Source of the DNA: Eleusine coracana subsp. coracana
Lineage: Eukaryota > Streptophyta > Magnoliopsida > Poales > Poaceae
Reading direction: 5' to 3'
Assembly (NCBI GenBank): GCA_032690845.1
Contig: CM064427.1
Coordinates: forward strand, 6,893,501 to 6,957,500
Length of the DNA stretch: 64,000 bases
The translations under genes were made by a program, and so were the position numbers. The notes under the pieces were generated by a model that saw only the letters and a program-made list of their open reading frames with translations, was not told the DNA's origin and searched no databases. Shown here piece after piece: positions 1 to 11,240 of the stretch; positions within the stretch are counted from its first letter, which is position 1, and each line of letters starts with the position of its first letter.

Positions 1-2159
1 GTTAGGAGCCCATCAACCAAACTCTCACTCTTCAGACTAATTTTAAGTTGCTCCCATAGTACCGGAACAGCATTCTCCGTGGAGAAAATCTTTGATCCAA
101 CATGATCCCTTATCCCACCTTGTGAGACTGCATATATGGTTTTGGCAGCTGCAGTTTGGCTTTCAGCTGACTTTGACCTGAGAAGGGCAAGCAACGGAGG
201 GATGCAACCACCAAGTAGAACTTTCACCCTTAGCTCCTCTTCCTTGCAAAGAGATCCTAAAACTGTGGCAGCAAGCATCTTAACTCCGGATGATCCAGAC
301 CTAAGGAGAGATACAAGTATTGGGACAGCCTGTGAATGCGATCCAACAGCTCCAAATGCAGTATCACGTGTTTGAACAAGATCTAATAACTGCTTCAGTG
401 AGTTCTCTTTCTCTTGGGTGGATGAAGAACTCTGTCGTAACTGCTCGATACACTGAGCAACACTTGAAAGTGTCTCCTCATCCTCCACGTTAACTCGACT
501 CCTGAAAATAAAGAATTATAAGACTCGGAGTTCTATATTCTACATAAAAGTTCTTGTGCTGCATCAGCACAATTAGATATCAAAGTTGAAAAGGAGGGGG
601 GAAATGATGCTAACAACATACATTATTGAGATATATTACTTGAAATAGTTCCAAGTAATAATAAGCCAATAAAAAGTTGAAACACTTGTATAATACAACA
701 CAGGAGATTGTAAAAGTAGCTGTTAGGTCCTGGTACCTATAAATATGCATATCATATATTTATATGCAGTTTCTTATAATCAGTAGTGGTAAATTTATAT
801 TGCTAATAGTGTATTTGTAGCATAAACCTCAGAAGTTCCATTAAAATAAAGCGCTCTCAAATGGTCCTGGGTAGCATTCTGAGTTGGTTATTAGTATCAT
901 GAACATTGAACAGCTAGCTGTCAGACCATAGCAGGCATACACTTCCATTGTCAATTGTCATCCTCTAAATGCATGCAACCAACGTTTTAAAACTTTATCA
1001 AAACCATATATAAAAGTATTTAAGGTTTTTCATGAAAATACTCTAGTTAAGAGTGGTTGCATAATCTCCAGCAAAAACATGAAGAAAAAACAGACGGTAA
1101 AGACATGCTGGAGAGTAGAAACAATTGTGATGTCCAAAGCAATGAATAAAAGAGAACACACATGGTGGCATTCAGTTTTAAGAGTACCAATAATAAAACG
1201 CTTGCAATAAGTCAAACTGCTGTGTTCAAGATTAATGCATGATTTTATTTTCTCCCTTATATACAAAATGTTCACACTATGACACTAGTACCAACCAGGA
1301 AGTAGAGTGAAAATTTGAAACATACTTGCCCATTTTCATGACTGAGCGAGGTGTTGGCGGTTCTGATTCTTGTACTTTGTCAACATGCCTTTCCTGTAAT
1401 GGCATGAATGAAATTATTATTAAGACTCCAAAACGCAAAATATCAAAGATGGCTTCTGAAATTTACATGACTCATATCTCAATATCTCATCACACAAAGC
1501 ATTGAATGCCATAAATATCTCAATATCTCATCACACAAAGCATTGAATGCCATAACTTATAATGCAACAAAACAAGTATACTTGAATAGTCAAAAGACAG
1601 AAGTCCGGAACTGATGAAGTCAAAGATTTTTATTTTTGCTTTACGATCTGAGTAGCCCATTTCATCTGCACTAAACATTTAGAAAGAGCTAGTTCTCAAA
1701 TTGACAAAAGGATTAGACACATGTGGCATAATACCTTCCTTCCTAATTTCTCTGTCTGAAGACACAGCTGTTGCAAAATATGGCCTGCACTTAAGCTGAT
1801 ATGCCTAGTTAACTGGATTATAAAATATATAGCCCCACTAAAACAGCAATGCTTAAAATAAGCAAGAATGATTTTTTTTTCTCCGGTGAGCTGGATACTG
1901 ATCTTGATTACTAAAAATATCCTACAGTTATAGTACCATTTACCCTTCCATACAAAATGACCACAGCAACCCATACAGATCAAGCTATTCCTTTCAAGCA
2001 GCACAACAGCAGAATTGTGTTTGACAAATACTGAGAAAATGACACATTGACACTCTATAAACCCAGAACCAATCAATCCAAGAGGAGACCAACCAGATCT
2101 GCACCGCCGTGGCTGCTGCCATTGGTTCCATTGAAGCGCCACGCTAATGCCGCCGCCAT
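1..2159 (-). CDS. CSI1: CELLULOSE SYNTHASE INTERACTIVE 1 (CSI1/POM2), N-terminal part, gene continues off the left edge
   Basis: CSI1 is a large armadillo-repeat protein that links cellulose synthase complexes at the plasma membrane to cortical microtubules. Three coding exons are visible: 2159-2094 (start MAAALAWRFNG), 1393-1326 (contains EPPTPRSVMKMG) and 501 to beyond 1 (contains SVAQCIEQLRQSSSS and VLGSLCKEEELRVKVLLGG). Splice sites are GT..AG and the phases fit: exon 1 ends in phase 0, exon 2 leaves two bases, and exon 3 starts with the third. About 211 residues are present. The order of a short WRF-type N-terminus, a PPTPxSVMKMG segment and the first ARM repeats matches CSI1 rather than CSI3 as I know the family. 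A 5' UTR intron acceptor lies at about 2230. The rest of the ARM repeats and the C-terminal C2 domain are outside the window. Confidence 0.93.
1474..1554. repeat. two-copy 41-bp tandem repeat in CSI1 intron
   Basis: A unit starting ATATCTCAATATCTCATCAC occurs at 1474-1514 and again at 1515-1554, almost identical. It lies inside the intron between the first two coding exons and looks like a recent local duplication. Confidence 0.85.
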
Positions 2160-2865
2160 TATCAGCTGTCAAAGTCCTCAAGCAGAGCAGATCGCACACT
2201 ATCCACTGCCTCAGTGCTGTGTTCTCAACCTGAAACCAACAGAACAGAGAACAATTCAGCGTCAGATCCACCACAAGTCTATCCATTCAAGAGCGCCATA
2301 AATCGAATTAACCAAATATTTCCACTCAAACTTAGTCAGTAACCCCAGATCTAACCACACACCAATGCGACAGGTACTGCAACTACCAAGTGATTCAGAC
2401 ACTCCCAAACTGCATAATCAGCAAACAAACTACCACGGATCGCTGCATTGGCGGCAATCAGTCCGTGAGTTCATCACCCCCGCAGCTAAATCACACACCT
2501 CCGCTTCCAAGCAATCGCGAGCTCGGATGCAGCCACTGCACCCCGCACCAAATCCAGTGTCACTGAAGCAGCTACCACTGCTCAGTGCGCCGCCCCGCCG
2601 CAACCCGAAAAACTCCACCGACACCCAAAAAATAAAAATAGAAATGGAGAAAATCAGAGCGACGAACACCGGCGTGAGCGGCGAACCTCTCATGGAATCG
2701 CGGCGCCGTCGAGCGAATACTCTGCGATCAATCCCTCGGACGCGCCCCCTGCCTGCTGCTATCTCGCGGCTGCAGCAGATCCAGCGGGTTGGGAGGCGCC
2801 CATACACAGACGCGGATGCGTCTGTTACTCTCTTTTTTCTTTTCGGAAATTAATTCCGCTAATTT
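2160..2865 (-). other. CSI1 5' UTR region with an intron
   Basis: The start-codon exon begins at 2229 after a clear acceptor (TTTCAG on the minus strand at 2231-2230), so the leader is spliced. A plausible donor lies near 2690 but was not proved. The transcript probably starts around 2860, some 30 bases downstream of the TATA box. Several ORFs here overlap on both strands and are not treated as genes. Confidence 0.55.
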
Positions 2866-2886
2866 CAGGGCTCTAAAAGGGGCAGC

Positions 2887-2896
2887 ATTTATATAG
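2887..2896 (-). promoter_or_regulatory. TATA box of CSI1
   Basis: The minus strand reads CTATATAAAT, inside a GC-rich promoter-like stretch about 730 bases upstream of the CSI1 start codon. Its distance from the spliced leader is sensible. Confidence 0.6.
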
Positions 2897-2899
2897 CAA

Positions 2900-4501
2900 G
2901 TGAACTCTCCTCTTCCCAATCCCAACGACTGCCGACAGTGGCAGTGGGGAAGCAAGTTGGTTTTGCAGCTGCGGAGTGGCACTTTTGCGCCATCACCCCT
3001 AAAACATTACTATTTTTGAAAACTTCCTCCATTATAGGCAACGAGGGGTGTTAAGGGAATGGTTAGGATAAAAATGGTGTATTCTGCAAGGATGAAGCTT
3101 TTTGTTGTTGTTGGGCTTTCGTGATTAGATTAAGCAGGAGGAAAGGCGGATTTGTTAATTAGGAAGCACGATACGCTGGATGAGGTGGTGGTTGATTAGT
3201 GCCAGTCTGCATGGGCTGGCGGGAGGGGGTGTTTTGTGATTGTCTTCCACAAGACAAAAAAATCAACAGGTGGGAGAGGTATCTGCCAACTTCCAAATAG
3301 CTGTAAAATCAGTGCCCCCATGAGAGACGATCCAACACCAACAAATGGGCACAACCTTATAAATTGTGGGGGGAAATGATTGTGCAGCACATGACCTTTT
3401 TTCTCTGCGATAAAAAAAAAGGACATTTGCATAAAACTGGCAAGCTATTATGCCTGCAGCTCACTTCTAGGACCTAATATATTTGTCCGAATTAGAAAAC
3501 GATGCTTAGGTTGTTTGCTGACAGTATGAGTTCCAGATAAAACATTTTCGTGCAAGTCTACATGGTACTACTCCATTAAAGAAGTCATGCAATTTTGGAT
3601 TGCATGTTTGCGACCGACATTGTAACGTCAACATCTCTGGGCAAGTCATATAGGATGAAGTTTCAACGAAATTTTTTTTTTTTGAGGAATCAGTTTCAAC
3701 GAAACATTCACTCGAAGAAAATGCTTAATACATTGTTATCATGTCAAGTATTTGTAAACAATAGAAACATTGCTTTTACTATGATTCCGGAAACATGTAC
3801 AACTATTTGAAGATTCTTACACGATGATGATTTCAAGTACTAAAAAGACACGCTAGATCCTTGTAAGACTTGGGGGGATTGCCTAATCAGTAGGTTAGCG
3901 TATTATAGGAGTCTGGACCATGTGTAAGAGAAAAGACAGTGTTGCCCCTTGCGCATGGCCATGTCCCATGTGCACGATGATGACTCCATTATTGACCAGC
4001 AAGCCAAGGCCTGAAATTAACAAACTGATTGTGAATTAGTGCCAAGTTGTTTACGAAGAGGCTAGAATAGCTCCAAGGAACAGTAACCTCTGAACGGACA
4101 GCTGATCCTTCTTCCGTGCCAGCTGCGATTATTGTATGGTAATCTTGTCCTCTGCCTTTTTCTGTCCTGACATAACCCATGACGAGAGTCGAGAGAGAGA
4201 GAGAGAGAGATTCACGGTGAAGCTTTGGCGTTTTAATGGCTTTGCTCTCTGCTCGGTCATCGTCTGTGATGTGGACAGGGGAACGGCCGGTGGCGACGTT
4301 CGTCTCAGGGTGAATGAGATGGCGCAACCGCATTACGACGAGCCACTGGCCTATAACTAACCCATTCTCTCAGAATTGATTAAACAGGGGGCCATATTTG
4401 GTGCGCGCGTTGATCCCGCGCGCGCTCCTGCATACTGATCGAGACCGGCCGCTCCATCGATCTTGTAACTACCAAACGTATTTCGACATAATTTTCAGTT
4501 A
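2900..4501. other. intergenic, no gene recognised
   Basis: No exon, conserved protein or terminal-repeat structure was recognised. There is a short GA microsatellite near 4190-4210. Short ORFs here have no family signature. Confidence 0.5.
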
Positions 4502-4504
4502 TTA

Positions 4505-4899
4505 GACTGATCACACTTATCATACTCTAAATTTATTCTTTAAAGGAATATTTTATCCTCGTCAGTAAAATTCTCTCCTCTATATCTAGTTTTTCTATAC
4601 TCATTCATACTCTATATTCATCCTCTATATAAACTATATAATATTTTATTCAACCACCTTCAACTATTCTCTCCTTTCATCTCTCCTTCTTTTTCTTTTT
4701 CTCTTTTTTATTTTATCATGGTAGGGATAGCAGAGCGCTGAACGTATGCTCCATTTAGCGGGTGGGCGCTCGTCCGCTCCATTCAGCGGATGGGCGCTCG
4801 TCCGCTCCGCATGCGTAGCGCTTAGCGAGCCCTGGTGCAGCGATTCCATCCGGTAAAGCAATTCTACAGTATGTTTACCGCACAGCGGTGCGGACAGCC
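4505..4899. mobile_element. Tourist-like (PIF/Harbinger) MITE, 395 bp
   Basis: The left end reads GACTGATCACACTT and the inverted right end reads GGCTGTCCGCACC, an imperfect terminal inverted repeat. It is flanked by TTA at 4502-4504 and 4900-4902, the 3-bp duplication expected of PIF/Harbinger elements. It has no coding capacity. It shares terminal motifs (GACTG.., CATACTC) with the element at 6186-6572, so both belong to one family. Confidence 0.75.
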
Positions 4900-5047
4900 T
4901 TAGAGCAGATATAGTGGCTGGCGAAATGGCTGCCTCGTCAGCATCGCAGCTGATGTGGAGGGAGAGAGCAAAAGATTTCTCAAGCTGGTCCTTGAGCAGT
5001 CGCCCGCCGATGCAGCATACCTAAGAAAAATTTCTACCTTCGGCTTA

Positions 5048-6050
5048 GACTGACTCCAATCGTCGGTAGGCAAAGGCAAAAATGCATTCCGATTTGTATT
5101 GTGCATATGATTTTGGTCTCCAACGGGGGAATGTATCGGGCGATGTATTTTGCATCCGAGGAGAAAGGGTAGCTAAAATTGGCTCCCCTCTCTCCTCCGA
5201 TGCATTCAGTCCGCAGTGGATTCAGGAGCAGCAACGCGCACGGGGGCGACGCGAGCAAGCGGGTGGCGCACAGGAGGCGGAGCCGGTGGCGAAGCAGAGC
5301 GCGCAGAAAGCAGCGGTGCACGAGGGGTAGAACCAACGGCGGAGCAGAGCGTGCAGGGGACAGAGCGCGGTGGAGCAAGGCCGCCCGTGTCGCACAGGGC
5401 CGTCGACGCATCCAACCGAGACCGCCATCGCCGTGTGCTGCTCCGCCGCGGCGGCGAGCAGTGTGCCGGCCAGAAGGAGCGCGAGGGCCGGCCGCTTGAG
5501 CGCTGTGAGGTTCGGGGAACGAATCCTGCTTCCCCGCCACCGTGCCGGCCACCTCCTCCTTCCCCGTCGCTGCGCTGGGCTCCTCCTCCTTCTCCGTCGC
5601 TGCGCCGGGCTCCTCCTCCTTCCCCACCGTCGTGTCGGGCTCCTCCTTCTCCAGAGCTTGGCGGAGCAGGTCCATCGGCATGGCGCGACGCTCTGGCTTC
5701 CAGATCCACCGCAAAGGCGGACGCGCGCGGAGGCAGAGCTGCTCGAGCTGGTGGCGCCCGAGCTGCAGGCGAGCGCGGAGACAGGTCCGCTTGAGCTCAC
5801 AGCGCGCGAGCTGTAGGCGTCGTGCAGGGCAGGCAGTGCGCGGAGGCGGTGGCGCGGGGATGGCAGAGTGCGAGGGTGGACGACACGCGGGCGCGGCAGT
5901 GCCAGAGCGCCGAGGCAGCTGACGCATTGTGGAGATGCATTTGCCTCTTCGATTTGGCTGCTATTGTTGGAGAGAGATGGTTTTCTATACACTATACACG
6001 AGAGGCAACGATGGATTTGCTAGTTTTACATATACCGGTTGGAATCAGTC
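5048..6050. mobile_element. GC-rich non-autonomous PIF/Harbinger element, 1003 bp
   Basis: The termini are GACTGACTCCAATCG on the left and, inverted, GACTGATTCCAACCGG on the right. The flanks are TTA at 5045-5047 and 6051-6053. The interior is very GC-rich and open in all six frames, but none of those frames shows a recognisable domain. It holds a short tandem repeat of about 30 bp at 5545-5640. No transposase is seen, so it needs a partner element. Confidence 0.8.
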
Positions 6051-6185
6051 TTATGCATGCATGCATTACTTATTTAATTATTGAATGAAGACCAATCAAC
6101 AAATAGCGCAATAGCTAGCAGCGAGCTCTTCTGTTATATGAGCATCTTGTGGTGATAGCGTGAAAGTGACATGACACCAGTATCA

Positions 6186-6572
6186 GGCTATCTGCACTTG
6201 TGATACTCTATTTTTATCCTCTAAAAAAAATCTTTTATCCTGATCAATAATATTATTTTTTCTATATCAAATTTTTTCACAGCCGTCATATTTTATATCT
6301 TATTCTTTATCCCAACTAACTCTCTGTGAACCCACATGTCAGCCTCTCCTCTCTTTTTGTCCCTCCCCTCTCTCTCTCTATCCTCCCCAACTCTCATTGG
6401 CGCGCAGGTGCGCGGGCCGCACCTATTGCTCAGTAGCGTAGGAGCGCCCGCCCGCTTGGCATTCCCACGACGACCACGCTGCGTACCGGAGCGTTTACAG
6501 TATGCTGCTGCATAGGAATTTCCTCTATCCCTGTACTGCAGCACGCTTTAGCGTGTTCCAGTGCAGTCAGTC
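6186..6572. mobile_element. Tourist-like MITE, 387 bp, with TCA duplication
   Basis: The left end is GGCTATCTGCACTTGTGATA and the inverted right end is GACTGACTGCACTGG. TCA flanks both sides (6183-6185 and 6573-6575). Its ends are related to those of the element at 4505-4899. TCA instead of the usual TTA/TAA is an unusual but matching duplication. Confidence 0.7.
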
Positions 6573-8600
6573 TCAGCCGGCAGCGGGCTGTATTACTATC
6601 CTTGCTCTTAGCATCGTAGCGCCGTAGTATGTTTCAGTCTGGTAGTAGTGGGCCCTGTTTATTTCTGCGCTGAGGATTTATTTTTTTAAGCAGGCAGATT
6701 ATGTTCAGTGACTGGGAACTGCACGTGGCGCCGACGGCCGAGCTAGCTAAGCTGAGCTCTTGGCGCGATCTACCTACCTGCTCTTGCCTCACTGCTTGCT
6801 TCCGCTTGCCACCGACTGTTCGGAAGATTGCTCGTTCTGCCTTTCCCAATCACTCGGGTGCATGACGCCCAAGGCTCTGCACGAAATGCAGCACCAGCTA
6901 AAGGCAAAAAAGAAAGAAAAAAAAAGAATGTGGCCCGGAAATTCGACCCGCCATCTCACCGACTACAGAAGACCGGCCCCGCTCTGCACCGCAACCGACT
7001 GGACTTCCGATCCTCTCCAACCAACAAACTCGGGGTCGAGACGTCGAGTGAGTGAAGGGACGCGCCACCGGTCGAGTCGTCGTCTTGAACGGCCGCCGCC
7101 CGTGCACGTACTCCCGGCCCGGCCGTCTCCCCTCTCCGTGGCTTAAGGCACGACGCTGCTCGCGGCCTCGTCCGTCGCGGATCATATCATCTGCGTGAGA
7201 GCGCGTACCGCTGCTCGCTTCGTTGGCTTTGGATTTTGGTTGCTCACTGATTACTGTAGCGGCTAGCGCCTGAGGTGACGCGCTCGGGATGCTGCTGCAG
7301 TGCAGTGCTGCTTGTGCCCCGCTCTTTCTGGGCATGTGGCGGTGGGGCCGGGCACCGGTGGCCGAGCCCACGTGGAACGTGCGGGGTACAGTTGTCGCTG
7401 ACAGGAACCGAGGACGAATAGAATCTTCCGCCGCGTGCTGCCCTGCGCTGTCCGATCGAAACGCTTTTGCGTATTGATGGGAAGGTCGATGCAGAGGCAG
7501 AGAAGCCCGCCCGGTTTGGGAGGCGGTGGTGACTGCCGAGTGATGACGCAGAGAACCATTTGTTTTGTTGGTTTCTCACGATAAACGTGCTGCTCAGGTA
7601 GTTTTCGGGTATGGTTAACGTCTGCTACGGTCAGCACAAGAGAATTACGTCGGTCACGGCCACATGAAAAAGCGAATTTTTTCTGGTAAACGCTTTTGCT
7701 ATCGACGGGAAGGTCGGTGCAGAGCAGAAGCTCTCGAGTCTCGACTCGGGAGGCCGTGGTGGGTGATGTGATGACGTGCTGCTCCTGCTCAGGTATTTTT
7801 CGGGTACGGTTACGTCTGCTACGGTCAGCAGGAAAAAAAAATGTTAAATTGTCGTTACAAAGCTTGGGATCAGGTGGCACCAAGATCGCGTCCACACTTG
7901 GAACGTGAAAAGCAGTTACGCTCAGTTCCACTCGGGATGTCTGTTTCGTGCACCAATCTGCAAACCAAAACGATCGGCATTAAAAAAAATAGTATGCAAC
8001 CGTAGTGAACTAGTGATCCCTCTCTCTCTCTGTGGCCGACCGCGTGGACTAATAAGGCCTAAATACACAAAGCTGGGGGCCTGGACGTTGGAACAATTGC
8101 GGCCCATACAACGCTCATCCCATCCACCCTTGTTGGATAAGAAATCATATCATCATCATCACTTTCCATCATTATCGGTTTCCTCCACGGTCCTTTATTA
8201 GCATTGCTGCTTCGTCTAGCGTTTTTTTTTTCAGATGCATTTTGTCTGGGTTTAATTTGCAAGATACCCGGCGGTCATATGCACTTCATTGTAAGCATTT
8301 TAAACTTGAGAGATCACTTTCGTTCAGCTGGATTACGACACTCGCTCCGCTTTGCTTTCACAGTTTATGATTTTGTATTCTGACGATGATTGCACCGAAC
8401 AATGGATATTATCCATCACCAATGAACTGCTCAAATCTCATCCGAAAACAATGACAGCTATCGGTCATCAAGTATGCATCGCATTCAATTGAATGATCAT
8501 GAACTCTGATTCTGTACACGCTATAAGCCGGGTACTGACAACACCTACAAGTTTGACGACTAACTACAAAATCTTTCCTATGGCCGCAGAAATTTCCTCC
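6573..8600. other. intergenic with an imperfect 229-bp-spaced direct repeat
   Basis: No gene was recognised. Segments at about 7459-7640 and 7688-7835 are related in the same orientation. They share AAACGCTTTTGC, GGGAAGGTCG, GTGCTGCTC and CTGCTACGGTCAGCA in the same order, so this is an old local duplication. Other ORFs are short and lack family motifs. Confidence 0.55.
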
Positions 8601-9104
8601 TCACGCTCGCATTCTAGCCAAGCCCGTCGGCATTGCGCCCAACGAGGCCGCGCGGATGGTGCCGTCGGAGCACGCCCCGGCCGGCGAGCCCACAGGAGAC
8701 GGAGGCGGCTGCCGGACGCCTTCCTCGGGGACGGGGACGGCCTGATCCTCCTCCTCCTCGTCGTCGCCGCCGATCGCGCCCGCGTCCGGCGCCGCCAGCG
8801 GGTGCGACCACCGCCGCAGAATCAGGGCCGTGGCGTCGGCGGCGGCGTCGCTCTCGGCGATGCCCAGCACGAGGCGGCCCTCCGCCTTCCTTCCGCAGAC
8901 GCGGTGGGCGCCGCCCTCCCGCGAGATCACGAGACGCCCGTCGGAGGTGCGCGCCCGCGCCAGCCGCCCGAGCGAGGGGATCGGGGGCGGCAGGCGGCGG
9001 AGGCCGCGGCGCGGCCCGTACGGCACCCAGCAGCCTTCGCCGTCGCCCCCCTCCTCCTCCTCCCCCTCCCCCGCCGCGCCCGCGTGGGACGACGACGCGG
9101 CCAT
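8601..9104 (-). CDS. FAF-like (FANTASTIC FOUR domain) protein, single exon
   Basis: The ORF is 167 residues and starts MAASSSHAG. Residues about 28-75 contain WVPYGPRRGLRRLPPPIPSL followed by RTSDGRLVI, the core pattern of the FAF (DUF3049) domain: PPPIPSL, a basic linker, then DGRLV. FAF family members influence shoot meristem size, and FAF-like members are less well known. An acidic stretch (GGDDEEEEDQ) follows the domain, also common in the family. No intron is needed. A TATA box lies about 190 bases upstream. The protein is short for the family and ends soon after the acidic region. Overlapping plus-strand ORFs are shadows of GC-rich codons. Domain assignment is from memory of the pattern. 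Confidence 0.72.
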   Translation of the reverse strand: MAASSSHAGAAGEGEEEEGGDGEGCWVPYGPRRGLRRLPPPIPSLGRLARARTSDGRLVISREGGAHRVCGRKAEGRLVLGIAESDAAADATALILRRWSHPLAAPDAGAIGGDDEEEEDQAVPVPEEGVRQPPPSPVGSPAGACSDGTIRAASLGAMPTGLARMRA

Positions 9105-9290
9105 CGAGGGCGTGCCGCCGGCGAGTTCGAGGCGATTAGGGTTTGTAGGCCGCGGCGGAATCGTCGTCCGCGGCGGCGTAATACGGGCAGGGGATTTATC
9201 ACGGACGGGCGCTCGCTCCCTCCGCCTTGGACTCGGAGCGGCGGCGTCTCGGGAGTCGGCACGATTTCCTCCGTGGACGAGGATGACGTG

Positions 9291-9299
9291 TATTTATAG
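9291..9299 (-). promoter_or_regulatory. TATA box of the FAF-like gene
   Basis: The minus strand reads CTATAAATA. The GC-rich leader begins downstream and the start codon is at 9104, giving a 5' UTR of roughly 160 bases. Confidence 0.6.
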
Positions 9300-9791
9300 T
9301 ACCGGGGCTGGGACGTTCTCTTCTCTCGGTGATCTCGGGATAACGACGATTCACACCAGCGGATAGACACGGAATCGGATCATAATTCTTGGCATGTTTT
9401 CACAGGGACGCTGTGATGTACTATATGGATATGGCAACCGTTTCAAATCCAACGTTCGCGCTGGTCCGCCTGGTCGTATGGCTTGTGTTTTCCCTGCGAA
9501 CTTGACGTGTGGTCAGGTCCATCTCTCGATCAGATGAATGCAAGGGAGTTCGAGTCCTCCGATCTCCAGTTAACCACAGGTGGTACTGGTACGGACTCTT
9601 CTCGTCCACGCCGATCTCCAGTTAATCACAGTGGCACGTACTCTCAAGACTGCTCTCTCAACGTCTCTGACGGACAATTCACCAAGTTGGATCCTTTCTA
9701 AGGACATTAAATTTATAGAAATTCTAGTTTTTAGTTGAAATCTCTTGTGGTTTCAGTCGACGCAGAAGGAGTGAGCGGCAATATGGTGGAC
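9300..9791. other. upstream region of the FAF-like gene
   Basis: No gene was seen. A short motif CGATCTCCAGTTAA with a shared tail is repeated at about 9558 and 9610. The promoter of the FAF-like gene must lie here, bounded on the right by the CACTA insertion. Confidence 0.4.
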
Positions 9792-9794
9792 CGG

Positions 9795-10158
9795 CACTAC
9801 AGGAAAAACGTACTATAATAATGGCGGTATCCAAAAAACGATAGAGGTGGATTTTACTATAACGGCGGTATTCAAAAAGCGATAGAGGCGGATATAAAGA
9901 AATTCGTCGTTATAGTGATCAAATGATTTTTAGCGGCGGTTCATAATATGGTCCGCAGCTAAAAATTGATTTTTAGCTGTGGTTCACAATGTCAACCGTA
10001 GCTAAAAATTACGATGATTTTAGCTGCGGTTAAGAATATGAATCACAGTTGAAAAATTAGATGTGCCACCGGTGGTGTCTGTCTCCACCAATGAGCATGG
10101 AGCACACAGATGTGTGTTTCCTCTCCCCGTGTCTCTTTCCTCTTATCTCTCCATTCGC

Positions 10159-10198
<40 letters not shown>

Positions 10199-10740
10199 TC
10201 ACGCGTAGAGTGCTGTCTCCTCCATGTGCACTCTGTTCCAGGGACTCCGTCCACCGGCGGCTCCTCCGCGGGCGGGAGGGCGGCAACGTGAGATCCAGCC
10301 TCGTGGGTGGCAAAAGCCTACGACGCGCGGGAGGGTGGGGGGGGGGGCAGCGCGAGATCAGGTCACCGAGCGGCCGGATATGGCCCCGGGGTGGCGGTCG
10401 GCGAGCTCCTTCCTTCCCTCCCTCTCTGTGTTGCCACCTCCCATCCCCTCGTGGCCTTACAGGTAGGTCGACGACTGGCTGCCATGCAGCTAGGCGAGTC
10501 AGCGGCGCGAGATCCGGCCCCAGGGCCACGGGTGGGCTTTTTTTGTTTTTTAGATTTATGGGTAGCGGCAGGTGAAGATGTCACCCGCCGCTAATATTCG
10601 CTCTCTACCGGTGATTTGTTCCTACAACAGGACAAACGCCGCTATAGTGTATTTTTTTAGCTGTGTTAGCATAGAGGCGGTCAACCACTGCCGCTATAGT
10701 ATGTTTTTGACCGTCACTACAGTGCTGATTTGTTATAGTG
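9795..10740. mobile_element. non-autonomous CACTA (En/Spm) element, 946 bp
   Basis: It starts CACTACAGGAAAAACG and ends GTTATAGTG, i.e. CACTA in inverted form. A 3-bp duplication CGG flanks it (9792-9794 and 10741-10743). Subterminal repeats with the core GGCGGT/GCGGTT/CCGCTATAGT recur near both ends, as expected for transposase-binding sites. The centre is GC-rich, has a CT microsatellite and carries no transposase. Confidence 0.9.
10158..10197. repeat. CT microsatellite inside the CACTA element
   Basis: Uninterrupted alternating C and T, about 35-40 bases. Confidence 0.9.
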
Positions 10741-10743
10741 CGG

Positions 10744-11059
10744 GTTAGGGCTGCTATGATTGTTGCGGGAGGGGATTTTGCTGTTCGTTGATTTAGAAAA
10801 AGGCTCGGTGGAGGCAGGCCGACTCAGCGGTGGTGGTGTGAGAGACAACAGAGGCGAGGGCGGCAGGAGCGCCGCCTCGCGGGCGGCGGGAGCCAACAGT
10901 TAGGTCAGGCCAGGGTGGGAAGCTCGATTTGGATGGGTTAGTGCATCGGAGGGGAATAAGTCGCGGACCTGACAACGGGGAGGACGCCGAGGATGGCCGG
11001 AGGAGGGGGAGGCGGGGGAGCGAGTTTAGCGATGTGCGTGCGTGTTCCCACACACACAC

Positions 11060-11107
<48 letters not shown>

Positions 11108-11240
11108 TGGCCCATCTCATTTCTAATATCAGTGGATTTATAACTAAATTCTCCCTTAAATTTATGATATATGCAGAGTTTGTAAGCGTTAATAAAGTCA
11201 TGTATTAAGATCCTGTAATGTTGTGGAGTCTTACTAAGCT
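10744..11240. other. intergenic with GA microsatellite
   Basis: GC-rich DNA to about 11040, then a GA-rich microsatellite at about 11060-11107, then AT-rich DNA up to the truncated LTR. No gene was seen. Confidence 0.5.

Noticed and set aside
2365..2982. ORFs on both strands over the CSI1 leader
   Set aside because: They overlap the spliced 5' UTR and promoter and lack family motifs.
5034..5992. Many overlapping ORFs of 100-300 codons on both strands
   Set aside because: All lie inside a GC-rich Harbinger element. They are open because stop codons are rare in GC-rich DNA and show no family motif.
8493..9366. Plus-strand ORFs opposite the FAF-like gene
   Set aside because: They are shadows of a GC-rich coding strand. 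The minus frame has the domain, TATA box and leader.
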